A stretch of DNA of 60,773 bases from Candidatus Blautia merdavium (GCA_019119975.1 DWVZ01000009.1:1-60773), one strand, 5' to 3'. Counted from the first letter of the stretch, positions 30,166 through 39,787 are shown. The notes: a model not told the origin generated them from the letters alone. A program made the numbers and translations.

Positions 30166-32421
30166 TTACCTTCCCCTTGTATGTTCCTTGTTTTCCAGCC
30201 AGGCAACCACCTTTTCTGGCGTGATGGGATAGTGGGCGAACCGGCTTCCGATGGCAAAGTTAATGGCGTTTGCCACTGCCGGCGCCGGCGCCACTGCCAC
30301 CACCTCACCCAGGCTTTTTGCCCCATAGGGTCCGTCTGAATGATGGTTTTCAATGAACACAGACCGGACTTTCGGCATATCCGGCGCATTAATCATGTGA
30401 TATTTGGAAAAGTTTCTGGATCTCACATCTCCTTTTCCGTTATAGGCGATTTCCTCGAACAATGCCTGTCCAAGGCTCATCTGAGCTCCGCCCTCCACCT
30501 GTCCTTCAGAAAGCGTATAATTCATGCACTGTCCTACATCATGGACGCACACCAGATCCAGCACCTGGGTCTGACCGGTATAAAGATCTACTTTCACCTC
30601 TGCAAAAGCGGCGCAGTATACGCCCGGATTGCTGTCAGGTTCATACTCCACCTCTGCGTGGAGGTACCTGGAAAACTTTTTCTCATATTGCTTTGAGATT
30701 TCTCCGTAAGTATGGACTTCTTCTCCGTCTGCTCCCGGATATCTCATGGTTCCGTCCTCTGCCCGGATCCTGTCTTTCTCCCAACCGTATAAGGATACAC
30801 AGGCTTTTTTTATTTTCTCCAGCAGAGCTTCTCCTGCCTCCTGGACTGCCCTTCCGCACACAAAGGTCACACGGCTTGCCTGGGTCCCTGCCGAATCGTA
30901 GGGACTTTGGAAGGTGTCCGCCTCATAGACCCGGATGCGGTACACATCCATATGCAGGGCTTCTGCCCCGATCTGCTGCATAGTCATCACCGTTCCGCAG
31001 CCCTGGTCATGGACGGCGATGCGGAATTCCGCGGTTCCGTCCGGATGAAGCTGCGCATGGACATTGGTAAAATCCGGATAGCCGCCCTTATAACCATTTC
31101 CGTGTGTGGCGCATGCCATGCCTACTCCGTATGCATACCGGCGGGTATTCTTTTCCCGGACATGAGCTCTTCTTTCTTCCCAGCCGAATTCTTCCATGCC
31201 TTTTAGGATGCATTCCCGGATACGGGCATCTCCCAGATTGGTTCCTCCTGTAGGGTCGTCATCCCCCGGCTGCACCACATTTTTCAGGCGCAGCTGGCAG
31301 GGATCCATGCCCAGCCGGTCTGCGATCTGATCCAGGTTCACCTCAGTCACCGCATGTGCCTGGGGAGAACCATACCCCCGGCAGGAGCCTCCCGGCGTGG
31401 TATTGGTATAATAAGTCCTTGCCCTTACAGTCTGGTTTTCCACTCGGTAAAGGCGGAACAGCTTCTTGCTGAACGCCATGGCAATGGCTGAGGCATTGGT
31501 GTAATAAGCGCCCCCGTCAAAATCACAGTCTATGTACCGTCCCACGATCTTCCCGTCTTTTGTGACAGCGGTCTTTACTGTCATATCGCCGGGATTTCTC
31601 CTTCTGGTCGCCATGATGTCTGCCGGGCGGTCCATATACAGCATTACCGGTCTTTTCAGGGTCCATGCGGCAAAAGCACAGGCGCTTTCCACCACCGTAA
31701 GCCCTTTTCCTCCGAAAGACCCTCCCATAACAGCTTTGATGACCCGGACCTTCGTATAGGGAAGATCCAAAAGACTGCACACATGATTGCGGATCATAAA
31801 TACCGTCTGGCAGGGCGTCCAGATGACCAGATTCCCCGTCTCATCAATGGCAGAAAGGGATATGTGGGGCTCAATGGGCGCATGGTGGATCGCCTGGGTA
31901 CTTCCCGCAGTTTCCTCCACGATCAGCTGGTCCAGAGGAAGGCTGTCAAAATCCCCGCATTTGCTTTCCTTTTCAAATGCCAGATTTTCTCTGCTTTTTC
32001 TGGCAGCCTCGATTCCAATGACCGGCTCTTCCTCCCGGTAGGTGATCTCTACCAGGGAGGCGGCTTCCTCCACGGCTTCCTTCGTCTCTCCTACCACCAG
32101 CGCCAGATGATCGCCCACATACCTGGCTTTTTCACTTAAAATATACATATCCTCCAAAGCGCCGATCCCGGCGGTCCAGTTGTGGGGATTGTATTTTTTC
32201 TTGGGCACGTCTTTATGGGTATAGACTGCATGGATCCCGGGAACCTGCTCTGCTTTTTCTGTGCTGACGGAAATTTCTGCCAGCGCCTTTTCGCTGAGCA
32301 CCAGCTTTGCATACAGCATTCCTTCCAGCTTGCGGTCGCAGGTATACTGGGTCTTTCCCCGTGCTTTATCATAGACGTCTTCCCGGATCAGGCGTTTTCC
32401 CACATAGTTCAGTTCTTTCAT
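30166..32421 (-). CDS. Xanthine dehydrogenase-family molybdenum-binding subunit
   Basis: RLIREDVYDKARGKTQYTCD, MGGSFGGKG, TPGGSCRGYGSPQ, GPYGAKSLGEVVAVAPAPAVANAI. Confidence 0.93.
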   Translation of the reverse strand: MKELNYVGKRLIREDVYDKARGKTQYTCDRKLEGMLYAKLVLSEKALAEISVSTEKAEQVPGIHAVYTHKDVPKKKYNPHNWTAGIGALEDMYILSEKARYVGDHLALVVGETKEAVEEAASLVEITYREEEPVIGIEAARKSRENLAFEKESKCGDFDSLPLDQLIVEETAGSTQAIHHAPIEPHISLSAIDETGNLVIWTPCQTVFMIRNHVCSLLDLPYTKVRVIKAVMGGSFGGKGLTVVESACAFAAWTLKRPVMLYMDRPADIMATRRRNPGDMTVKTAVTKDGKIVGRYIDCDFDGGAYYTNASAIAMAFSKKLFRLYRVENQTVRARTYYTNTTPGGSCRGYGSPQAHAVTEVNLDQIADRLGMDPCQLRLKNVVQPGDDDPTGGTNLGDARIRECILKGMEEFGWEERRAHVREKNTRRYAYGVGMACATHGNGYKGGYPDFTNVHAQLHPDGTAEFRIAVHDQGCGTVMTMQQIGAEALHMDVYRIRVYEADTFQSPYDSAGTQASRVTFVCGRAVQEAGEALLEKIKKACVSLYGWEKDRIRAEDGTMRYPGADGEEVHTYGEISKQYEKKFSRYLHAEVEYEPDSNPGVYCAAFAEVKVDLYTGQTQVLDLVCVHDVGQCMNYTLSEGQVEGGAQMSLGQALFEEIAYNGKGDVRSRNFSKYHMINAPDMPKVRSVFIENHHSDGPYGAKSLGEVVAVAPAPAVANAINFAIGSRFAHYPITPEKVVAWLENKEHTRGR

Positions 32422-33278
32422 CTCTCCACCTCCCCGGCGTCTGCTCTCAGGTCTTCCAGAATATCGTCCATCAGTCCCAATGCCGCTGATTTTTTATAGT
32501 GCTTGGATGCCCTGGTGGGAATATTGGCTTCGATCTGTCCATAGACCGCTTCTTTCAGTTTCTCCATGCAGATGTCTGCAGGAGATTCCCCTTCCAGAGC
32601 TTCCTCGATCAGCGGCGCTCTCGATGCCTTGGCGCCTACGGCTCCCAGGTACACGGTTGCCTGCTGCATTTTCCCATCTATAAGCTCTGTTTTGACGCAT
32701 CCATTGATCTTGGAAATGGTCACTGCCTTCCTGGAACCTACTTTTGCGAAACCGGACCGGGCAGTTCCCTTTTTTACCACAAACTGCAGCAGCATTTCCC
32801 TGTCCTTCAGCAGATTCTTTTCCAGACCTTCAATGAGATCGTCCACCGGCGCGATCCTTTTCGATCCTTTTTCATTGTATACAACTGCCTCGGCGCCGTA
32901 AGCCAGCAGCACCGGGGTAGTGTCCGAGCTCTGGGATGCATTTGCCACGTTTCCTCCTACTGTGGCACGGTTGCGGATCTGGGTGGATCCCACCATGGAC
33001 GCCGCCTTTGCCAGAGCAGGGATATACTTCCTGATCACCGGGCTTTTCTCCAGCTGGGTCATGGTCACTGCCGCTCCGATCAGGATCTCATTCTGGGTTT
33101 CTTCAATCTTTTTTAACTCTTCCAGATGGGTCAGGTCAATAAGGGAATAATGGAATTTCTTCCTGGCTCTTAAATGGATCACCAGATCTGTACCGCCTGC
33201 GCACAGATAAGTATTCTCATCCTTTTCCTTTAATGCGTCTGCCAGCTCCTCCAGATTTCTGGGCATAAAAAAATTCAC
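32418..33278 (-). CDS. Xanthine dehydrogenase-family FAD-binding subunit
   Basis: FFMPRNLEELADALKEKDENTYLCAGGTDLVIHLRARK, RNRATVGGNVANASQSSDTTPVLLA; GTG start preceded by GGGGGAGG. Confidence 0.92.
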   Translation of the reverse strand: MNFFMPRNLEELADALKEKDENTYLCAGGTDLVIHLRARKKFHYSLIDLTHLEELKKIEETQNEILIGAAVTMTQLEKSPVIRKYIPALAKAASMVGSTQIRNRATVGGNVANASQSSDTTPVLLAYGAEAVVYNEKGSKRIAPVDDLIEGLEKNLLKDREMLLQFVVKKGTARSGFAKVGSRKAVTISKINGCVKTELIDGKMQQATVYLGAVGAKASRAPLIEEALEGESPADICMEKLKEAVYGQIEANIPTRASKHYKKSAALGLMDDILEDLRADAGEVER

Positions 33279-33739
33279 TGTACCTCCCCCTTTACTGCAC
33301 ATTCCACTGCTTGGATAATTTTTTCATATCCCGTACAGCGGCATAAATTTCCTTCGATGGCTCTCTTGATCTGTTCCCTGTCAGGGTTTGGATTTTCTAA
33401 AAGAAGCGCCCTGCAGGAAAGGATCATCCCCGGTGTACAGAACCCGCACTGGATCGCCCCGTTCTGGATAAAAGCTTTCTGAAGGATATCAAGTTCTCCG
33501 TTCTTTTCCAGTCCCTCTATGGTAAGGATCTCACGGTCCATCACCTGTCCTGCGTAGATGGTGCAGCTGGTGACAGCCTGACCATCCAGGATTACCGTAC
33601 AGGCTCCGCACTCTCCTTCACTGCAGCCCTCCTTAACCCCGGTAAGTCCCAGGTCGTCCCGCAGGAAATCCAGCAGTCTTTTTCCCGGATCAGTCTCTTT
33701 TTCTATCCTTTCTCCGTTCACTGTACATGATAAAAGCAT
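33275..33739 (-). CDS. 2Fe-2S subunit of xanthine dehydrogenase-family enzyme
   Basis: CSEGECGACTV, CGFCTPGM, CRCTGY cysteine motifs. Confidence 0.95.
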   Translation of the reverse strand: MLLSCTVNGERIEKETDPGKRLLDFLRDDLGLTGVKEGCSEGECGACTVILDGQAVTSCTIYAGQVMDREILTIEGLEKNGELDILQKAFIQNGAIQCGFCTPGMILSCRALLLENPNPDREQIKRAIEGNLCRCTGYEKIIQAVECAVKGEVQ

Positions 33740-33925
33740 ATCTCACACCCTCTCTTGTTTCTTTGCCAACAGTGATTATCAAAAGTATACAGGTCCGCCG
33801 TTTAAAAAACGTTGAAAATCCAGAAACTTGACAAAAAGAGCTTTTCCAGGTATCTTTCTTCCTTGTGCCTTTTGGCAGGATTTGTTAAAATAGCGGTAAA
33901 TCTATGAAACCAGGAGATTTTTATC

Positions 33926-34984
33926 ATGAATGCAGAAGATTTTTACTTAGAGGAAGGCTTTCCCTTCCGCGGAAGAAAGCTGGAGCAGCTTAAGCATTTT
34001 TTAGAAAAAAGCGGTCTGACTTACGATCCCTTGGTCCAGTATTCCGTGCTGCTGAAAACCAGGGAGGGCGCCATTGCCGGCTGCGGCTCCCGCCATGAAA
34101 ATACGTTAAAATGCATTGCCGTTGATGAGCGCTTTCAGGGAGAAGGATATCTTTCTATCCTTATGACTGCCCTGTCCAAAAACGCTTACCAACAGGGCAT
34201 CTCTCATTTATTTCTTTTTACCAAGCCCGCAAATCTGGTGATGTTTTCCGATATGGGCTTCTATCCAATCACCTCCACGGAGGATATGCTGCTGATGGAA
34301 AACAGAAAGAACGGCATCCGGGAATACCTTGCCCGGGAGGCTGCCACTCTTCTTCCTGAGGAGAAAAAGACTGCTGGCGCCATTGTCATGAACGCGAATC
34401 CCTTTACTAACGGACACCGGTATCTGGCAGAAACAGCCGCCGCCCAGTGCGATCTTCTCCATATTTTCGTGCTCTCGGAGGATGCTTCCGAATTCCCTGC
34501 CGGCATCCGGCTGGAGCTGGTAAGAAAAGGCTGTGCTGATCTGGAAAATGTATTCATTCACGGAAGCTCTGATTACCTGATCTCCCATGCCACCTTTCCG
34601 GATTATTTTCTGAAAGATAAAGCAGACGCCACGGACAAAGCCGTTCTTCTTGATCTGAAGATTTTCGGGGAATACTTTAAAGATGCTTTTCATCTGACCA
34701 GGCGGTTTGTGGGAGAGGAGCCTTTCTCCCGGATCACCCGGATATACAATGAGCAGATGAAAGAAATCCTGCCCCAATACGGCATAGAAGTCACAGAGAT
34801 CCCCAGATGCACGGCGCCGGACGGCACTGTCATAAGCGCCACTCAGGTGCGCAGGCTGTTTCTATCCGGGCGCACGGAAGAACTAAAGCCTTTTGTGCCG
34901 AAGACCACTTATGCTTTCCTCACCTCTTCGGAAGGACAGGCATTGAAAAAACAACTGCTGGAAGAAAAGGACACACGGTCATGA
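33926..34984 (+). CDS. citC: [Citrate (pro-3S)-lyase] ligase, CitC-like
   Basis: GAIVMNANPFTNGHRYLAETAAAQCDLLHIFVLSED nucleotidyltransferase motif with an N-terminal GNAT-like domain. Confidence 0.93.
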   Translation: MNAEDFYLEEGFPFRGRKLEQLKHFLEKSGLTYDPLVQYSVLLKTREGAIAGCGSRHENTLKCIAVDERFQGEGYLSILMTALSKNAYQQGISHLFLFTKPANLVMFSDMGFYPITSTEDMLLMENRKNGIREYLAREAATLLPEEKKTAGAIVMNANPFTNGHRYLAETAAAQCDLLHIFVLSEDASEFPAGIRLELVRKGCADLENVFIHGSSDYLISHATFPDYFLKDKADATDKAVLLDLKIFGEYFKDAFHLTRRFVGEEPFSRITRIYNEQMKEILPQYGIEVTEIPRCTAPDGTVISATQVRRLFLSGRTEELKPFVPKTTYAFLTSSEGQALKKQLLEEKDTRS

Positions 34985-36447
34985 ACCTGAATTACTGGAG
35001 CGGCGGATCCCCTGTCTCCATGGGAGAAATCCTGGACGCAAGGGAATCCCGCGCCGCCATACAAAAAGAAATGCTGAAAAGAAATCCCGGCTGTCTGGTC
35101 TGCCTTACCCTGAACATTCCGGGACCTGTGAAAACCTTTCCCTTTGTCCGCTGGCTCTACGAAGTGGGAAAAGGAAAACTGCTGGAAACCGCAGAGCTGC
35201 TCTCCCCTTCTTGTAAACATGCAGCAGACCAAAAACTGCCCGGCTGCATGCAAGAGTTCCGGGAAGTAAAGGAAAATACCGGATATGAATGTTTTGCCTC
35301 CCTGGACCTGGATCCTCAGGCTGTCAAAGCTGCCCTGACTCATTTAGAGGAGACCCACCCTGTGGGCAGGCTGTTTGACTTCGATGTGCTGCGCCCGGAC
35401 GGCACCAAAGTCTCCAGGCAGGAACTGGGTTATCCCCAGCGGACCTGCCTTTTATGCGGCTCACCTGCCTTCCTCTGCGGGCGCTCCCGCAGGCACTCTG
35501 CCCGGGAACTTCTGGAGAGGGAGCTTTTCCTGATGGAACGCTTTTTCACAGAACGGATGTCTGTCCATCTGGGACTGCTGATGCAGAAAGCCCTGCTCTA
35601 TGAGGTCAACACCTTCTTAAAGCCCGGGCTGGTGGACCATGTACACAACGGCGCCCACCAGGATATGTGCGCTGCCACCTTTGTAAAAAGCGCCTATGCC
35701 CTGACCCCTTACTTCACAGACAGCGCCCGTCTGGGTCTGACCTGGAAGGGAAATCCCGATGATCTGCCCGGACTGTTTGCTGCCCTTCGGCGGCGGGGAA
35801 TCCAGGCAGAAGCAGAAATGTTCTCTGCCACCGGAGGAGTCAACACCCACAAAGGCGTGATCTTTTCCGGAGGCATCCTCTGCTGCGCCCTGGGCTGCCT
35901 GCTCTCCCGGGAAAATCTGCTGACTTCCAAAGGCACTCTGGAGGACTTTTCCCGCCTTCCCGCCATGGTCAAAAGCCTGCTGGCAGACCAGTGGGCAAAC
36001 CCTCTGCCGGCTGCGGCAGCTCCTGACTCAAAAGCCTCCTGTACCCACGGGGAAGCCCTTTATCTAAGTCATGGCATAGGCGGCATCCGCAGGGAAGCTG
36101 CCGCAGGATTTCCTTCTGTTTTTGAAAAGGGATTTCCTCTGTTTGTCTCTTGCCTGAAACAGGATTTTTCCTTAAACCAGGCAGGCTGCCTGACTCTTTT
36201 ATCTTACATTTCCTTTCTGGAGGACACGAACCTTTATACCCGGGCAGGGTATGAAAAAGGCAGGGATATCCAGCGGCAGCTGGCTACCTTTCTCTCCTCC
36301 CGGGGACCGAAAGAGCAGCTTCAGATCCTGCCGGAACTGGACGCCTATTTCACAGAACATCACATCAGTCCCGGCGGAAGCGCCGATATGCTGGCACTGA
36401 CTTATTTTCTCTATTTCCTGTCAGAAAAGCCCTGCTGCTTCTTTTAA
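34981..36447 (+). CDS. Fused CitX-CitG: holo-ACP synthase plus triphosphoribosyl-dephospho-CoA synthase
   Basis: N-terminal CitX-like region (GEILDARESRAAIQKEML; RLFDFDV) and C-terminal CitG-like region (KPGLVDHVHNGAHQDM; GGVNTHKGVIFSGGILCCALG). ATGA overlap with citC. Confidence 0.9.
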   Translation: MNLNYWSGGSPVSMGEILDARESRAAIQKEMLKRNPGCLVCLTLNIPGPVKTFPFVRWLYEVGKGKLLETAELLSPSCKHAADQKLPGCMQEFREVKENTGYECFASLDLDPQAVKAALTHLEETHPVGRLFDFDVLRPDGTKVSRQELGYPQRTCLLCGSPAFLCGRSRRHSARELLERELFLMERFFTERMSVHLGLLMQKALLYEVNTFLKPGLVDHVHNGAHQDMCAATFVKSAYALTPYFTDSARLGLTWKGNPDDLPGLFAALRRRGIQAEAEMFSATGGVNTHKGVIFSGGILCCALGCLLSRENLLTSKGTLEDFSRLPAMVKSLLADQWANPLPAAAAPDSKASCTHGEALYLSHGIGGIRREAAAGFPSVFEKGFPLFVSCLKQDFSLNQAGCLTLLSYISFLEDTNLYTRAGYEKGRDIQRQLATFLSSRGPKEQLQILPELDAYFTEHHISPGGSADMLALTYFLYFLSEKPCCFF

Positions 36448-36504
36448 AGCCAGGGCTTTCTGCCGCCGGATCCGCAAAGTTCTGACCTGCAGATATCTGC
36501 CCAT

Positions 36505-36556
36505 GAGAAAAAGGGAAGCGGCACAGTATCCTCACTGTGCCGCCTCCCTTTTTCTC
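36505..36556. terminator. Bidirectional terminator between citXG and the DUF445 gene
   Basis: GAGAAAAAGGG..GCGGCACAGT / ACTGTGCCGC..CCCTTTTTCTC long hairpin. Confidence 0.8.
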
Positions 36557-36599
36557 ATTTCAGAGGCTTTTTCAGTACGCCGAAGCCTCTGTATCTGTA

Positions 36600-37499
36600 T
36601 CAAAACAGCAGGTTCAAAAGCCCGATCAGAAATCCGATCAGCGCTCCCAGATTCACCACTGCATTTAATTCTTTTTTCATTACACCCAGCAGCAAATGCT
36701 CCACTTCCAGCACATCCATCTGGTTTACTTTCTCTTCCACCACCTGCTCCACATGGAATTTTCCGGCAATCTCTTCGGCATGATGGGTAACAAAGGTGAC
36801 ATAGGCATCTTCCACCAGTTCCCGTATCTTCTCATCTTTCAGGGGAACGGAATCCATCAGCTCTGCCACCGGCTTATTCTCCGCGGCAGCGATCTCGCCT
36901 ACTACCAGGGGACGGATCTTCTCCCGTCCGTTTTCCCGGATATATTCTCCTACTTTATTTCCTATGGGAACTGCAATGGAGCGGATCAGGTCGTCGTTTA
37001 AGAACATGGAGACCATGCTCCCGCTGAATTTTTCCCGGACTTCCTTTGCGCCTTCCTCGGCAATGATGGTTCCCACATCCAGGTCTTCCAGACCTTTCCC
37101 GATCTTCTCTGTGACGAACTCCTCCAGATGTTCCTTCACAGAATCATAATCTTCCCGATCCACATAATGTCCCAGAAATTCCTCCAGGGTATCTTCCCTG
37201 TCCTGGATGTCGCGGATCCGTCCTGCCACTGCCTCCACCACGGTTTCCTTTGTCTCCTGCGCAAGGAGCATGCCGCAGATATCCTCCTTAGTAAGAAGAT
37301 GCTCTCCCACGGCTTCCCCAAGGGCACGGGCGATCCTGCTCTGTCCTCTGGGAATGATCCCTGGTGTAAAGGGCAGTGTCCTGTCCCCGATTTTGACGGG
37401 TTTCAGAGGGCGGAACAGCATTTTTACGGCAATATAATTGGTACAGTAGCCGATCACCGCCCCGATGACCGGTCCTGCCAGTATCTCGATCATACTCAT
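36600..37499 (-). CDS. DUF445-family membrane-associated protein
   Basis: GPVIGAVIGYCTNYIAVKMLFRPLKPVKI...LPFTPGIIPRGQSRIARALGEAVGEHLLT. Confidence 0.82.
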   Translation of the reverse strand: MSMIEILAGPVIGAVIGYCTNYIAVKMLFRPLKPVKIGDRTLPFTPGIIPRGQSRIARALGEAVGEHLLTKEDICGMLLAQETKETVVEAVAGRIRDIQDREDTLEEFLGHYVDREDYDSVKEHLEEFVTEKIGKGLEDLDVGTIIAEEGAKEVREKFSGSMVSMFLNDDLIRSIAVPIGNKVGEYIRENGREKIRPLVVGEIAAAENKPVAELMDSVPLKDEKIRELVEDAYVTFVTHHAEEIAGKFHVEQVVEEKVNQMDVLEVEHLLLGVMKKELNAVVNLGALIGFLIGLLNLLF

Positions 37500-37510
37500 A
37501 AGTATCCCTT

Positions 37511-38050
37511 TTATCCTCTTCCAAAAAGTTTTTCTCTGATCTGTCCCCACATACGGATGAGGAAATATTCATACGCTCTGTCAAACACAAACAGCGCCGC
37601 CTGACCTCCCAGCCAAAATACCAGCAGCATCCTGCCGGAAATCTCTCCGGCAAAGAGCAGCCCCGGAAACAATATCAGCGCAGGAAGATACATCAGGTTG
37701 AACACCACGAATTTTCCTATATGAAAGATCAGCTTTCTTCCTTTCAGTCTGTCATGTCTTCCCAGGTACTGCCACAGTCCTTCCACTGCCAGCACATAGA
37801 CGCCCATCATCCCATAGGTGATACAGTATAATTTCTGAGGAGCCAGGATAAATCCCAGCAAAAGACATCCCACAAAAAAAGCAAATCCATACCTGAGATT
37901 AAATTCCCGGATAATAATGCCCACAAAAAATGCCGCAGCCGCCAGGAAAAACAAGGTGTTAAAATCCAGGACTCCGCTGAGTATGATCAGCACCACAGCC
38001 AGAGCCATCAAAAGCCCGGAGACTGCCAGTTTCTTTGTATTTACATGCAT
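37511..38050 (-). CDS. Multi-TM protein of unknown function
   Basis: Strongly hydrophobic ORF overlapping the J-domain gene; same-strand cluster. Confidence 0.65.
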   Translation of the reverse strand: MHVNTKKLAVSGLLMALAVVLIILSGVLDFNTLFFLAAAAFFVGIIIREFNLRYGFAFFVGCLLLGFILAPQKLYCITYGMMGVYVLAVEGLWQYLGRHDRLKGRKLIFHIGKFVVFNLMYLPALILFPGLLFAGEISGRMLLVFWLGGQAALFVFDRAYEYFLIRMWGQIREKLFGRG

Positions 38051-38676
38051 GAGCAAAGATCTCCTCCCATACACTCACATAAGCTGTCTGCACACCACAG
38101 ATCACAGCAGAGATTTCCCGTGCCGCAGGTACTTCCTGTCCCGCCGCCGTAGGGATATCCGCCGCCCTGATAGCGGTTGCTGTTCCACTGGAGCCGGTTC
38201 ACCAGATTGGCATATTCCGGATTGCCCGGATCCATGCTCTGCGCCTGCCGCGCCATATTTAAAGCATTGACATTGTTGCCCATTCCAGCATTGGCACAGG
38301 CGCTGAGATAATACCACTGTGCGCTGCGGTTGGAGATCCTGCTGAGCACATTCAGCGCCTGCTGGTACTGGCGTCCGTTGATATAATTGGCAGCTGCCTG
38401 CAGCTCCAGATCGCTGGAACCGCCGGACTGGTAAGAGCCCTGGCTGGTACTCTGGTAACCGCCGTATCCACTCTGGTATCCTCCGTCTCTTTCCTTCATG
38501 ATCTGGTCATAAGCTTCCTGTACTTCTTTAAATTTTTCTTCCGCAAGGTCTGCCAGTGGGTTGTCTACATAGGAATCCGGATGATATTTCCTGCTCAGAT
38601 CCCTGTATGCGCGTTTGATCTCATCATTGGAAGCATTGGGGGACACCCCTAAGACTTCATATGGATTATTTACCAT
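38041..38676 (-). CDS. J-domain protein with TPR-like region and Cys-rich C-terminus
   Basis: [32 protein letters not shown]-terminus [28 protein letters not shown]. Confidence 0.88.
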   Translation of the reverse strand: MVNNPYEVLGVSPNASNDEIKRAYRDLSRKYHPDSYVDNPLADLAEEKFKEVQEAYDQIMKERDGGYQSGYGGYQSTSQGSYQSGGSSDLELQAAANYINGRQYQQALNVLSRISNRSAQWYYLSACANAGMGNNVNALNMARQAQSMDPGNPEYANLVNRLQWNSNRYQGGGYPYGGGTGSTCGTGNLCCDLWCADSLCECMGGDLCSCM

Positions 38677-39523
38677 GATTTTCCTTATTCTCCTGTCTTT
38701 CTTTTTGTACTTTCTCGTATTTCGCCCATACGCCTCTGTAGAGAATGTTTCTCAGTATCTCTGCGTCCAGAAGGCAGGGCAGCTTCTCAAATGCCGCCGT
38801 GGCTTCCGCCATCATCATAAGCAGTATCTGTCTTACTTCTTCTTCATATTCTTCTTCCTTTTGGCAGCGTCTTCGCACTGCTTTTAAAGGATTATAGGAA
38901 CCGGTTTTGCTGTCCTTTGGCAGATCCTCCCAGGCGTCTATAATATAGATAAATTTGCCCAGATAAAACCCGAATGTTCTCAGAGTTTCCTCCCACATAT
39001 CTGCCCGGTATACAAACAGTTCCTCCATCAGCCTGCCGAAAATCCCTGCTGCCAGATCAATGTCTTCCTCTCCCTTTTCCTCGCAGGCTGCCAAAAGCTT
39101 CAGCTGCTTTTGTATGACCTTTGCCTGCCTGGGATATTCCCGGCAGATATCCTTTGCTTTCCTGCCGAACAGGCGCATGCCTGCCAGACCGGACACGCTT
39201 TTGTCATCCTTCCAGTCGTCTTCAAAGTTAAAATATGCCAGCAGGATGTTCATCTTTGCCCCGTACCGGGAAAATTCATTCTGCAGCATGGGGATCTTTT
39301 TCACCGGGTGCAGCGGACAATGGGACTGCAGCTGTTCTGTATCCTTTTCATACAGTGAGGTAAGAAAAAGTACCAGGAAAGTCATGTCGTAGGTCAGGGT
39401 CATCCGCCCCCGGAATCCATACTCTTCTTTCAGGGTGCGGCACAGTCCGCAGTAGTATGCTTTGTACCGGCTGAATTCCTTTACCTTTAATTCCGGTTTG
39501 TCGATCATGATGTATCCAAACAT
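38666..39523 (-). CDS. DUF5685-like protein of unknown function
   Basis: [36 protein letters not shown]...; Asp-rich NFEDDWKDD and [20 protein letters not shown]. Confidence 0.65.
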   Translation of the reverse strand: MFGYIMIDKPELKVKEFSRYKAYYCGLCRTLKEEYGFRGRMTLTYDMTFLVLFLTSLYEKDTEQLQSHCPLHPVKKIPMLQNEFSRYGAKMNILLAYFNFEDDWKDDKSVSGLAGMRLFGRKAKDICREYPRQAKVIQKQLKLLAACEEKGEEDIDLAAGIFGRLMEELFVYRADMWEETLRTFGFYLGKFIYIIDAWEDLPKDSKTGSYNPLKAVRRRCQKEEEYEEEVRQILLMMMAEATAAFEKLPCLLDAEILRNILYRGVWAKYEKVQKERQENKENHGK

Positions 39524-39564
39524 GGCTTCTGCACCTTCCTTCTTCTCAGACCTCATGTTTTTCT

Positions 39565-39688
39565 ATTATACCATGGTCACGAACCTCATGCTGCGCCCTT
39601 GTCTTGCATTCGCTAAGTGTCCAGGTATATGTTCTCACTAAATTCGTACGGCGCCCTTGGCTTGTACTCATCAAGTGTTCACATTATA
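39565..39688 (-). repeat. 124-nt structured repeat element, copy 1
   Basis: Reverse complement matches 45855-45978 over all 124 nt with 8 differences and no gaps; contains two 42-nt hairpin-like units. Confidence 0.92.
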
Positions 39689-39734
39689 CTATACCTTTTC
39701 TTAAATTACCAGAGCCTGTTTTGCTTTCCTTCCA

Positions 39735-39787
39735 TTGACTCCTGTGTCTTTTTCCGCTATACTGCTTGGTAAATGAAATTTTACCAA
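39735..39787 (+). promoter_or_regulatory. Promoter with palindromic operator-like site for the alarmone synthetase gene
   Basis: TTGACT-17-TATACT (39735-39763), then TTGGTAAA-N6-TTTACCAA (39766-39787) at the expected transcription start. Confidence 0.65.

Noticed and set aside
30166-33739. Purine (xanthine/urate) degradation locus
   Set aside because: Only the three Mo-hydroxylase subunits are present; no other purine-degradation genes are visible, and the operon partners are a lyase and a BCCT transporter.
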